From contig CM038053.1 of NCBI GenBank assembly GCA_021397845.1, positions 144,846,541-144,910,540 of the forward strand: a stretch of DNA of 64,000 nucleotides, read 5' to 3'. This stretch comes from Areca catechu (Eukaryota; Streptophyta; Magnoliopsida; Arecales; Arecaceae). The position numbers and the translations under genes were made by a program. This document shows positions 45,200 through 56,228 of this stretch, in pieces (within the stretch, counting starts at the first letter, position 1; every line of letters begins with the position of its first letter). A model generated the notes under the pieces. That model did not search any database. It saw nothing but the letters and a program-made list of their open reading frames with translations, and was not told the origin of the DNA.

Positions 45200-45608
45200 T
45201 TCTCCTACGGTGGGGAAAAAAACTCGACTCTGTCGAGTTTGGGTCAGGCTCCAGCTTCAGCTTGACTTCAGCTCCGGGAACTCCAAACTTTTAGCTTGAC
45301 ATAACCATGATTTTTTTTTTTAATCAACTTTGCTTTGAAAATGGTGTGGCTTTGAGATTGGTGTGCTTTGAAATCTGTGCTTTGAAAATGGGCCGCAGGC
45401 AGTTCTTGGAGAGCTTGGCATAGATGAAGCAGAAAACAGGGGTGAGGGCTGGAAGGGAGGAATGGTGGTGGGTGACCGGCTGGGGGGAGGGTGGTCCGAC
45501 GTTGATGTTGGGGAAGGATCCATGGATGAGATTTGAAACAGGGAAGAAAGAGAATAGTGGGCCGGTGATGAAACAGAAAAATCCTAATCCTTTAGCTCTG
45601 ATACCATT
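45200..45608 (-). other. TRIM-1 interior
   Basis: Holds the PPT (minus-strand TAGGAGAA), the hairpin ACTCGAC-TCT-GTCGAGT at about 45223-45239, a T-run near 45313, and the PBS at 45595-45606. The open frame at 45424 has no recognisable content and is not called. Confidence 0.8.
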
Positions 45609-46290
45609 TGATGCGGGACAGAGATTGGACTGGATCGCTGGTGAGCATGAAAGTCACCAGGGATTAGGATTTGCAAAGGAGGAAAGAAGAGGGTGTAGGG
45701 TTAAGATAAAATACTGGGGTTCACATAGATTCCCCAAGAATAACAAGCACATAGCAAAGGGGCTCACACAGATGCCCTAGAAGAACAAGTACATAGCAAA
45801 GGGGCTCACATAGATGCCCTGGGCTCACACAGATGCCCAAAATCAGGGATCACACAGAAACCCTGGGAAGATGGAGAAGGGATCATACAGATACCCTAGG
45901 AGCACACAGATCCTTCACACAGAACAATAGAAATTTTATTCATCCATCCTCCTGTTACAAAAGGCTGAGGGTGGTATTTATAGATTTTCCAACCCTCATT
46001 TGAATTTGAATACAAGATAAAAAGATAAGAACGAATCAAATTCAATATAAGATAGGATAAGATAAGCCTATCCATATATCAATCCTAACCAACCAAATCC
46101 TAAATCAAATTCAAATATAAGATAGGATAAGATAAGCCTATCCATATATCAATCCTAACCAACCAAATCCTAATTCAAATTTTAAACAAAAGATAAATCC
46201 TAAATAAATTTATTCCAAAAATGCTTCAAGATCTGTGCCACTCTAAGAATTATGCTTGCTCCAAGATCCATGCTTGAGATGTCCCCATCA
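45609..46290 (-). repeat. TRIM-1 LTR (5', right)
   Basis: 682 bp, nearly identical to the left LTR. Confidence 0.95.
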
Positions 46291-46295
46291 ACTGG
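46291..46295. repeat. Target-site duplication of TRIM-1, right
   Basis: ACTGG, matching 44512-44516. Confidence 0.9.
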
Positions 46296-47320
46296 GAGAT
46301 TCGATTGGGTGAGCGAGAGAAACCTAGTCATCATGAGATGCTTAGTTAAGGGGGAGGCCCTCAACTTACCCTTTATTATGTTATCACAGATGAGGGAAGC
46401 TGCTCGGAGGGCACGAGCATGTCTTCCATACGGGATGGTTTTTACCCTACTATTTTAGGATGCCCAGGTTGATTTGTCTGGAGAGGATAGTAGACCACTT
46501 TTACATACAGACAAATACAACTTGAAGCCTTTGACCCAGATGGGATTTATAAAGATTGAGGGTCACTGGATAAGGAAGAGCTCAGGTCTTCCAGTGACTC
46601 ATTCAGAGGTTAATTCAGATGAGAATGATCAGGCGCATAGGGACAGGGTGCAGAGGCAGAGACACTTGTTGACGAGGCTGGACCTTCAGAGCTAGCTCCT
46701 TCTACTCCTTGATCACCTATTAGAAAATCGACAGCTGTTGGACCAGGTGATGATGATAGACTGCAGTATGTACTGGATGAGATCTCGAGTCTTCAGAGAT
46801 GGAGATCTAAGATTGATGCCAGGATATCTGCACTTTAGTTAGAGATGCATCAGGGTTTTCAGGATATCATGGCTATTCTTCTGCATCTTACAGCAGCTAG
46901 TCAGTCTGTACCTACTACTTCTACAGCAGTACCAGACATTGGCACAGATTGTGGGCAGGGACAGGCGGCACACTTCACTGATATTCCTTCAGAGTCAACT
47001 CCTGCTGAGGCTGAGACTGGTACTGAGATTCCTAGTTCTAACATTAGAGACACTCCAACGATAGAGATTTTGTCTACCACCAGCACTCTTGCCTTGTCTT
47101 TTGATTCTCCTACTGCTAGACCTACTCCTATTGTGATTTTCTTTGAATCTAAAGTTAAAGATAAATCTAAAACTTCTAGGACTACTACTCCTGTTAGGAC
47201 TAGACTTAGGGAGGTTTCCTAAATTCAGACCTCCTCCAGGCATTTTAGAGGTTGGTTCCTCCTCTAGTGAGGAAGAGCCTAATGATGATGACCCTAGTCC
47301 TTCCTTTTGATATTTAGGAC
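46296..47320 (+). pseudogene. SIRE extra ORF, 3' part
   Basis: Resumes after TRIM-1 with QMREAARRARACLPYGMVFT and, in a second frame, DSRPLLHTDKYNLKPLTQMG, both hallmarks of this ORF class in plants. A Ser/Thr/Pro-rich tail follows (46845-47222). A frameshift lies just inside the right TRIM border and a stop separates the segments. Confidence 0.65.
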
Positions 47321-47927
47321 TTTATGTTTGTTACTGTGATACTACTTTTATACTGTATCACTCATGTACTGACACTTTATATATATATATCTTTTTTTAT
47401 GATACCTCTTGTGAATGACTTAATGTGATTGAATGTTCTCCTTTTTAGACCTTTTGTTGACGACAAAAAGGGGGAGAAGTGAGAAAATGTGAATGAGCAT
47501 GAAAGTGTGAAGATATGAATGAAAATGAATATAAAAGTGAGAATATGAAAGAAAATATGAAGAAATGTTATTACATTAGTAAGGGGGAGCTTATGTTAAG
47601 TTTTTGTTAAGTTTTCATGAAACTTACTTCAAATACAAGTTAATTTTGTGAAGTTTCGATACTTAGTATTTTGATGATACTCATGATACATCATGTTTCG
47701 ATACTTATTGATACATATGATACATTGTGTTGATAGTTTTCAATTTTATGATACAGATGATGCATTGTGATACATTGTATTGATATTTATCAGTTCAATA
47801 TTTTGATACTAAATTTGGTTTGATACACACTATGTTAAATATCATTTGATATATGTAAATATGATACATAGTAATTGTAAAATCCTGTTCATGCCCAGTG
47901 TTTTGTCATCATCAAAAAGGGAGAGAT
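47321..47927 (+). other. Copia-C 3' untranslated region with two purine tracts
   Basis: Purine tract one, GACAAAAAGGGGGAGAAG, at about 47463-47480; tract two, AAAAAGGGAGAGA, at 47914-47926 directly before the 3' LTR. Between them are AT-rich GATAC/TGATAC repeats (about 47640-47880). A short (TA) run lies near 47378. Confidence 0.8.
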
Positions 47928-48459
47928 TGTTGACCCCTGGAATGATTTTGATGATCGCAAAACATTGGAGCATGTATGAGTTACTAATTTTTTGAATTAC
48001 TTGAGAAATTTTTGCAGGAAAATGGTTATATGTAGTTTAATGGTTTTCAAATTGGTTGAAAGGTAATTCAATTTTGTATAGACTCTTATGAACATTAAAT
48101 TGTAAAAGCCCTAATTTTTTAACTATGTAATCCTGTAAAAGGACTATAAAATTATAAAAATAAGAGAGTGTAGATTAGCTCTTGTTAGATTCAAGTGTTG
48201 AAGAATTTTGGAGAAGTTTGAACCATTAAATGAAGTTTTGGCAAGAGCTGACTCATGGATCAAGAGCCGACTCCTTGTAGTACGGTACAACGAAATTTTA
48301 GAGTTTCAGTATCTCGAGCCGACTCGAGTCCAAAGAGCCACTCATAAAAGAACACATGTTTTGAAGTCTGAGATCTCGAGCCGACTTAAGCCCAAGAGCC
48401 AACTCGTCCAGAGTTATGTTTGTTGGTGACTGAGACTTTGAGCCGACTCTGCCCTGAAG
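47928..48459 (+). repeat. Copia-C 3' LTR, truncated
   Basis: Matches 37103-37640 of the 5' LTR with several percent divergence, then breaks in GCCCTGAAGAGC at 48459, where LARD-2 LTR sequence begins. Confidence 0.85.
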
Positions 48460-49189
48460 AGCTCCAAGATTCGTGCTGCTCTGGGATTCAGTCGCTCCAG
48501 GATCCATGCTGCTTCGAGATTTGAGTGGGCCGATGTCCTCATCATTCTCCTGAGGTGGAGAGAACTCGACTCCGTCGAGTTTGGATCAACAGGGACTCTT
48601 GTGAACCGCATCCAATCAAAAGAAGCTTTGCTTTGAAAATGGTGCAGCTTTGAGAACCATGCACTTTGAAATCTATCCAGAGAGAAATCGGCAACATGGA
48701 ACTGATTGCTTTGAGGAACGTGCAGTGCATTCACGTTCCTGCAGGCCTCTTCTCCCTTCTCCATGGACTGAAACCAGGGGTGGACGTCTTCACCGATGAC
48801 TTCAACGTACTGGTGGTCTTCACCAGCACCGGCAATGGGAGGTGGGCAGTGGCATGGGGGAACACACAGCGGCATAGGTGGGGATGGTGTTTGGCGGTGG
48901 AGATGAGGCGTTGGGCATTGTGGCAGCGAGGACTCCTTTGCAGAGCGGCAAAGACAGTCTTCTTCTGGCAAGGGAGCAGGGGGGATCCGGTAGAAGATGG
49001 GGCATCGATGTGGTGTCGATTGAAGGGAAGATGGCTATTTCGATTGGTGGTGACCAGTGATGATGGAGATGGGCATCAGTTGGAGGATTCTTCCCTTGGA
49101 TCCGATGTGGAGTCTTCGATCGGATCTGGGTGGTTCGGTGGCAGCAAGGGTGTTGGTGGGCATGGGAGGACTCACGGTGGATGGGACGA

Positions 49190-49710
49190 AGAGGATTGCT
49201 GCTGCTGCTGCTGGGGTTGCGGGGTTTGGAAGATCGACGGCTGCTGCTTTGACAAACAAGGCAAGAGCTCCTGTGACACGAGGGATTGCAGTAGGCGACT
49301 CCATTGTCAGGGCACGAGTGGAGCACCGCTAGCTACAGTCGTTGAGATGACCTTCGGGACTGCCAGATCACCACTTCACTACTATGATGTGAGCTTGGTT
49401 GATGGCTTCAATCTTCCAGTTACAATGAAACCAATTGGGGGAGGAATCGAGTGCGGTGTGGTAGGATGCGAGGTGGACTTGAACGTCTGCTGCCCATCCA
49501 AGTTTGAGGAGATGCGGCAAGGGAAGGTCGTTGGTTGTAATAGTGCATGCTTGGCTCTGAAGACAGACAAGTATTGCTGCACTGGGGACTACGGTTCCCC
49601 AGAGCTGCAAGCCAAAACTTTTCTCGCGCATATTCAAGGCTGTATGCCCGTATGCATCCAACTTTGCCTACGACGATCCCATTAGCTTGAAAACCTGGAC
49701 GGGTGAAGAC
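49190..49710 (+). pseudogene. Captured thaumatin-like (PR-5) gene fragment
   Basis: Within a long plus-strand frame, residues about 186-330 read as a thaumatin-like protein: GCCFDKQGKSSCDTRDC, then RLHCQGTSGAPLATVVEM, HYYDVSLVDGFNLPVTM, IECGVVGCEVDLNVCC and CLALKTDKYCCTGDYGSPE. These match the GDC-G-L-C-G, DFYDVSLVDGFN and YCCTG family blocks and keep most of the disulphide cysteines. A one-base shift near 49645 is followed in the next frame by YASNFAYDDP, the family's YAYDDP-like block. Thaumatin-like proteins are secreted defence and development proteins; signal peptide and N-terminus are missing and GDC is mutated to RDC. The fragment lies antisense to the retroelement. Confidence 0.85.
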
Positions 49711-50267
49711 CGACCTATAGGGCGGCGGCAAGGCGACGCATGCGGAGATGGGCGGTTTGGATCTGGGCGGAGATGGCGGGTCAATGGTGGTTTGCTCATG
49801 GACGGAAGAAGTTCCACGGTGAGGGAATTGGGGTGGACTTCTCCTCTCCATTAGCATCACCATTGTCGCAACGGTGGCAGAAATTCTTCGCTCTGCTCAT
49901 TATTCGCAGATGTCGAGTTCCTCTTTATGGTGTCCTGGAATCCCTCCTTGACGGCGAATTTTAGTTTCTTCGCTCGCTCACTCGTTCTCTCTCTTTCTCT
50001 TTGACTTCTTGTGATTCGTTTCCGCCTGCCTTTTTCTATGGGAGCAGAGAAAATAATAATAGAGGGGGTCACGGAAGGCTTGATCATAGACCAGGATGTA
50101 GTCACACTCGTAGTTGATCTGTGGCAGGAGTCCTTGGCCTTTTCGACATCGGGTAGGCTTGGACGGATTGTAGGTGTTGGTCAGAGATGGGATTAAGAAC
50201 AGGAAAGATGGAACTGGTGGGGAGGATTCAGGGATTGGAAAAGAAACATACCATAACCTGATCTATA
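49711..50267. other. LARD-2 interior, unassigned part
   Basis: GC-rich start, then a CT-rich run (CTCACTCGTTCTCTCTCTTTCT near 49980) that looks like 5' untranslated DNA of a plant gene, possibly also captured. No coding signal is supported. Confidence 0.4.
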
Positions 50268-50279
50268 ACTCTGATACCA
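50268..50279 (-). other. LARD-2 primer-binding site
   Basis: Minus strand TGGTATCAGAGT, one mismatch at its end to the initiator tRNA-Met complement, four bases from the LTR. Confidence 0.75.
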
Positions 50280-50283
50280 AAAT

Positions 50284-50970
50284 TGATGGGAGATAGATGG
50301 ATAGGATCATTGGTGAGCCTAGAAGTCACCAAGATTATGGTACCACTAATCTTTTTTTTTGTATTTTTTTTAGGGGTGGCAAAGGAATAGTGCGGCTGGA
50401 GGACAGGGATGAATCTCATGGACTTTGGGACTTACCCTAACGAAGAGACCTCTCATCTCTAGGGCATTACACCCTCCTCGATACTTGGAGGTGCTAGGAT
50501 GGATCTTAAAGACCATGAGGGGATAGAGAGAATGTAATCATGGAAGGGGGATAACTAGACATGACATCACATCATGTCCTAGGGTTTGGTCTCATACCCT
50601 CTCCTCACGGAGTTGAAAAGAATCTCTCTTTTCCTAAAAATTCATCTTTATTGACTGAACTGATTTTTTACAAAGGACTGAGGGTGGTATTTATAGACCT
50701 GTCCAACCCTCATTTGAATTTGAATACAAGATAAAAAGATAGGGATGATTCAAATTCAAATACAAAATAGGATAAGATAAGCCTATCCATATCTCAATCA
50801 TAACCAACCAAATTCTAATTCAAATTTAACAAAGATAAAGATAAATCCCAACAAGTTTATTCTGGATATCCTCCGAGATTCATGCATCTCCGAGATCCGT
50901 GCTACTCCGAGTTTCTTGTCGCTCCGGGATCCATGTGCTCCAAGATTCGAGTAGACTGATGTCCATATCA
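50284..50970 (-). repeat. LARD-2 5' LTR (right)
   Basis: Shares GGATAAGATAAGCCTATCC and the surrounding ~150 bp with the TRIM-1 LTR. TATTTATAG near 50692 is the minus-strand TATA box. Confidence 0.85.
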
Positions 50971-51681
50971 TTACAAGCCAAAACCCGTCACTCGAGTCGG
51001 CTCGAAGTCTCAAACAATGAAAAAATAAATTCTGAAGGAGTCGGCTCTTCAAGGCTGAGTTGGCTTGAAGTCTTAATCACCAACAACATAAACACTGGAT
51101 GAGTCAGCTCTTCTAGGCTTGAGTTGGCTTGAAGTCTCAATCACCAAAAACATAAATTATGGTCGAGTCAACTCTTCTAGGCTGAGTCGGTTCGAACTCT
51201 CTGTAGGAAAAGCATAAGTTCTGGTTGAGTCGGCTCTTAAGGTTCGAGTCGGCTCGAACTTCTGAAACTTTGAAATCTTTGTGCTATGCCAGAATAGGAG
51301 TTGACTCTTGGTCCATGATTCGGCTCTTGCAAAAATTCTTCTCAAGCTTTCAAATTTCTCCAAACTTCTTCAAATCAAGATTCTAACAAGAGTAGGTCTT
51401 TCAAACAGTTCAAAGAGCTTACCACACATGTCTAACCTACTTAAACTTAATTTTTACTAATTTATAGTCCTTATTACAAGATTATATGGATGAAAATTAG
51501 GGCTTTACAACTTGAAATGTACATGAGTTCATACAATATGGAATACATTCTAACTGGATTGAAAACCAACTGATATAAAGATAAATACTTCCTGTAAAAC
51601 TTTTTGAGTGATTGAAAGAATTAGTAAAGCATACATGCTCCAATATTTGTAATCATCAAAATCATTCTAGGGGTCAACACC
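50971..51681 (-). repeat. Inverted SIRE-LTR fragment
   Basis: Reverse complement of the first ~700 bp of the Copia-C LTR, including the GAGTCGGCTC repeats, ending at GGGGTCAACA, the LTR terminus. It repeats at 53630-54240. Confidence 0.8.
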
Positions 51682-53629
51682 CTAGGCCCTTGTCTTAAAA
51701 GACTAGCCTTGTCTTGAAAGAACAAGCCTTGTCTTAAAAAGACAAACTTTGTCTTAAAGGGGAGAGAGAAAAATAGCAGGTTGGAGTATTCGGATTAAAA
51801 GAGAGTTATTTGGCATCAGATCATCGATGCCTATTTATAGAGGGAAATGGGGCACCTGATAAGTTTATCCATCAGCCATTTGATAAGACTCTTCAAATAG
51901 GAAGAGTCTTATAAGGATGGAAAATACTTATCTGGATAAGACCCTTCATGTGCCAAGAGACAAGACTATGTCTCTTTGGTTTCCAGCCAATTTTTTCACT
52001 TGCCACATGGAAATTACTGGTCAATTAAAAGCCCAAGAAATATGTCCTATGGATGAAAGCGTTGGAAGAAAATAAGAGCGTTCAAATAGAAGGGCTCTTA
52101 AAACCAATTAGCATCATAATGAAGAGACGCGTCTCTTCATTATGCGCCAAATCTTTTCCATGCCAATTTTAAACATTTTGACCGGTCAAAGCCTTTGGGA
52201 GGGTGGGGAGATAAGGAGAAGCCCCTTTGGACTTTAACTGCATTTGTGATTGATTAGCAGAAGGACTTTGGTCCTTCTGCGCACCAAATTGTGTGAAACC
52301 AAATGGCGCCAAGAGTCCATGCCAACATGGACTCTATCACAAAAACAAGATAAGTCCTAATTAATTTAGATAAAAACTAAAATCGGCTATCCTAATTAAG
52401 ACACAACTCAATTTAAGTCTCTCTTAAATTGATTAACTCAATTATCAAGTAACTGGATCCAATCCAATTGGGTTAGGAGTTGGGCTAGCCAACATATGAT
52501 GGTATGTTAATTAGCTAGCCAATTAGGATCCCATGACTCTAATAAAAATATAATTAACTTCCTTGCCCATTTTCTAATGTGTGTGACCCTTTGGATTCTA
52601 TATCTAGCCAGCAGTAGGTCTAGATTCAAGCCAATTCTATCTAATCAAACCTGATTGACCTAATTAGGTCAATTGAGCTGACTTAAGTTATCAATTCAAA
52701 CCAACTTCCGAATTGAATCATGAATCCAATCGAATTGATCCATGAAACCTATAAGACATGGTTGAATCTAGTAATGTGTCATGACTACCCGGAAGATGAG
52801 AATTTTGCTAAAAATTATCAAAATACCCTTTAGTGGAAAGTTACCGTGCATTCAATCCTTCGATCTCCTTTATCCCAATTAAGTGATGGGCATAGATAGA
52901 TGTCAAACCCTAGCACTTAATCCTTTGAATATCAATTTGATAATGAAGACTCGATCGATGAAGGATTAGAAATCCTATATAATCTTATCCTGCTTTGATC
53001 AAAGACTTCCTGAGTCATCATTCGAAGAGATCACATGGGATACTTCTCCTCTTACTAGAGTGATCGATTTCTTGTTGACCTATTCATTTATCTTCATACT
53101 AATCCACCATATCTAGAAACACCCTGTACATGACTTAATTACCATGAGTGAGTATGTACCAAAATATGGATTCATGTGCATAAGATATATGGTAGTCTCA
53201 TTTCTAAGGATCACATGCACAACTCCTACTAAGAGAACATTCTTTTAATAAGTAAGACTTCCATTTGATGTTCTCTTGTCAGATCAGTTCAGTGAACTCA
53301 TAACCTAATGAGCACCACATCCTTGTATTAGTATCTCTACACAAGTAGTTCTGAGACAACCACCCTCTCATTGAGCATATATAGGATGTGCTAGTCTTTT
53401 CGGATTCATCGATCTCCGAATCGATTATCCAATGACTAGGAATATTTTAGATTAGGGTTTATAGAAACTTAGGTCTCACATTATGATATACATCATAATC
53501 CTAATTCATGCCCTAACCTATGTGGTTCATCTAATCTTATAAGATGAGCAATATGATGTCATATCTTTTATTGAAAAAATCACTGAGTGGAAGATCAAAA
53601 ATGCATTCAATGATTGGCTTTAGGCAATT
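51064..53629. repeat. Tandem duplication, unit 1
   Basis: 2566 bp from CTTGAAGTCTTAATCACC, repeated from 53630. The copies differ mainly by single-base indels, and the last ~100 bp of unit 1 (from about 53540) is shortened and scrambled relative to unit 2 before the junction. Confidence 0.9.
51682..53629 (-). repeat. Copia-A-related LTR, first copy
   Basis: Its minus-strand text corresponds to that of 54241-56228. The LTR 5' end is damaged at the duplication junction. No gene. Confidence 0.7.
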
Positions 53630-56206
53630 CTTGAAGTCTTAATCACCAACAACATAAACACTGGATGAGTCAGCTCTTCTAGCTTGAGTTGGCTTGAAGT
53701 CTCAATCACCAAAAACATAAATTATGGTCGAGTCAACTCTTCTAGGCTGAGTCGGTTCGAACTCTCTGTCAGGAAAAGCATAAGTTCTGGTTGAGTCGGC
53801 TCTTAAGGTTCGAGTCGGCTCGAACTTCTGAAACTTTGAAATCTTTGTGCTATGCCAGAATAGGAGTTGACTCTTGGTCCATGATTCGGCTCTTGCAAAA
53901 ATTCTTCTCAGCTTTCAAATTTCTCCAAACTTCTTCAAATCAAGATCTAACAGAGTATGTCTTTCAACAGTTCAAAAGCTTACCACACATGTCTAACCTA
54001 CTTAAACTTAATTTTTACTAATTATAGTCCTTATTACAAGATTATATGGATGAAAAATTAGGGCTTTACAACTTGAAATGTACATGAGTTCATACAATAT
54101 GGAATACATTCTAACTGGATTGAAAACCAACTGATATAAGATAAATACTTCCTGTAAAACTTTTTGAGTGATTGAAAGAATTAGTAAAGCATACATGCTC
54201 CAATATTTTGTAATCATCAAAATCATTCTAGGGGTCAACACCCTAGCCCTTGTCTTAAAAGACTAGCCTTGTCTTGAAAGAACAAGCTTGTCTTAAAAAG
54301 ACAAACTTTGTCTTAAAGGGGAGAGAGAAAAAATAGCAGGTTGGAGTATTCGGATTAAAAGAGAGTTATTTGGCATCAGATCATCGATGCCTATTTATAG
54401 AGGAAATGGGGCACCTGATAAGTTTATCCATCAGCCATTTGATAAGACTCTTCAAATAGGAAGAGTCTATAAGGATGGAAATACTTATCTGGATAAGACC
54501 CTTCATGTGCCAAGAGACAAGACTATGTCTCTTTGGTTTCCAGCCAATTTTTTCACTTGCCACATGGAAATTACTGGTCAATTAAAAGCCCAGAAATATG
54601 TCCTATGGATGAAAGCGTTGGAAGAAAATAAGAGCGTTCAATAGAAGGGCTCTTAAAACCAATTAGCATCATAATGAAGAGACGCGTCTCTTCATTATGC
54701 GCCAAATCTTTTCCATGCCAATTTTAAACATTTTGACCGGTCAAAGCCTTTGTGGAGGGTGGGGAGATAAGGAGAAGCCCCTTTGGACTTTAACTTGCAT
54801 TTGTGATTGATTAGCAGAAGGACTTTTGGTCCTTCTGCGCACCAAATGGTGTGAAACCAAATGGCGCACCAAGAGTCCATGCCAACATGGACTCTATCAC
54901 AAAACAAGATAAGTCCTAATTAATTTAGATAAAAACTAAAATCGGCTATCCTAATTAAGACACAACTCAATTTAAGTCTCTCTTAAATTGATTAACTCAA
55001 TTCAAGTAACTGGATCCAATCCAATTGGGTTAGGAGTTGGGCTAGCCAACATATGGTATGTTAATTAGCTAGCCAATTAGGATCCCATGACTCTAATAAA
55101 AATATAATTAACTTCCTTGCCCAATTTTCTAATGTGTGTGACCCTTTGGATTCTATATCTAGCCAGCAGTAGGTCTAGATTCAAGCCAATTCTATCTAAT
55201 CAAACCTGATTGACCTAATTAGGTCATTGAGCTGACTTAAGTTATCAATTCAAACCAACTTCCGAATTGAATCATGAATCCAATCGAATTGATCCATGAA
55301 AACCTATAAGACATGGTTGACATCTAGTAATGGTTCATGACTACCCGGAAGATGAGAATTTTGCTAAAAATTATCAAAATACCCTTTAGTGGAAAGTTAC
55401 CGTGTGCAATTCAATCCTTCGATCTCCCTTTATCCCAATTAAGTGATGGGCATAGATAGATGTCAAACCCTAGCACTTAATTCCTTTGAATATCAATTTG
55501 ATAATGAAGACTCGATCGATGAAGGATTAGAATCCTATATAATCTTATCCTGCTTTGATCAAAGACTTCCTGAGTCTCATTCGAAGAGATCACATGGGAT
55601 AACTTCTCCTCTTACTAAGAGTGATCGATTTCTTGTTGACCTATTCATTTATCTTCATACATAATCCACCATATCTAGAAACACCCTGTACATGACTTAA
55701 TTACCATGAGTGAGTATGTACCAAAATATGGATTCATGTGCATAAGATACTATGGTAGTCTCATTTCTAAGGATCACATGCACAACTCCTACTAAGAGAA
55801 CATTCTTTTATAAGTAAGACTTCCATTTGATGTTCTCTTGTCAGATCAGTTCAGTGAACTCATAACCTAATGAGCACCCACATCCTTGTATTAGTATCTC
55901 TACACAAGTAGTTCTGAGACCAACCACCCTCTCATTGAGCATATATAGGATGTGCTAGTCTTTTCGGATTCATCGATCTCCGAATCGATTATCCAATGAC
56001 TAGGAATATTTTAGATTAGGGTTTATAGAAACTTAGGTCTCACCATTATGATATACATCATAATCCTAATTCCATTGCCCTAACCTATGTGGTTCATCAT
56101 AATCTTTATAAGATGCAGCAATATGATGAATCAAAAAATATCTTTTATTGATAAATAATATCATACATGAGTTGGAAGATCATAGAAATGCCCTTACAAT
56201 GATTGG
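53630..56206. repeat. Tandem duplication, unit 2
   Basis: Second copy of 51064-53629. Its right end is complete and continues as the intact LTR terminus to 56228. Confidence 0.9.
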
Positions 56207-56228
56207 CTTTTAGGGCACAATTCTTTCA
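54241..56228 (-). repeat. Copia-A-related LTR, second copy
   Basis: On the minus strand it starts TGAAAGAATTGTGCCCTAAA at 56228, like Copia-A (TGAAAGATTGTGCCCTGAAA), and keeps homologous blocks (CCTAATCTAAAATATTCCT, AGCACATCCTATATATG). No internal region is attached, so it is a solo or truncated LTR. The left end lacks a clear terminus and meets the inverted SIRE LTR. Confidence 0.8.

Larger units (their letters stand above)
44517..46290 (-). mobile_element. TRIM-1, intact non-autonomous LTR element
   Basis: 1774 bp: two LTRs (44517-45199, 45609-46290) around a 409-bp interior, with a 5-bp ACTGG duplication on both sides. On the minus strand a canonical PBS (TGGTATCAGAGC, 45595-45606) lies by the right LTR and a purine-rich tract by the left one. 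The LTRs differ by five substitutions and one indel, so insertion was recent and enzymes must have come from elsewhere. It encodes no protein. LTR termini (TGATG...), PBS and the PPT-side hairpin match chromovirus-B and its relative. Confidence 0.95.
37103..48459 (+). mobile_element. SIRE-like Ty1/copia element Copia-C
   Basis: LTRs begin TGTTGACCCC at both ends. The internal order is PBS, gag, integrase, RT, RNase H, then a long extra region with a third ORF and two AAAAAGGG-type purine tracts, the layout of SIRE/Maximus elements. It is heavily mutated. TRIM-1 is inserted at 44517, and the 3' LTR is cut off at 48459 by LARD-2. It interrupts the 5' LTR of chromovirus-B. Confidence 0.9.
48460..50970 (-). 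mobile_element. LARD-2, large relative of TRIM-1 carrying captured host DNA
   Basis: Right LTR 50284-50970 (687 bp, TGATGGGAG to CATATCA); left LTR reduced to its last 85 bp (48460-48544). The minus-strand PBS next to 50284 is TGGTATCAGAGT; the purine tract and an 8-bp hairpin stem (AACTCGAC-TCC-GTCGAGTT) follow the left LTR. The interior is 1739 bp. It shares LTR text and the GCTTTGCTTTGAAAATGGTG segment with TRIM-1, so the two are one family, with a ~1.5-kb foreign insert here. Confidence 0.85.

Noticed and set aside
45424..45780. 118-codon ORF
   Set aside because: It crosses from the TRIM interior through the PBS into the LTR; not conserved as protein in LARD-2.
47378..47392. TA microsatellite
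   Set aside because: Too short to be notable.
48414..49326. Minus-strand Pro/Ser/His-rich ORFs
   Set aside because: Shadows of the captured GC-rich segment; no family resemblance.
48666..49685. A 339-codon gene as a whole
   Set aside because: Only the C-terminal half resembles a protein family; the first half has no support and the start is inside TRIM-type non-coding sequence.
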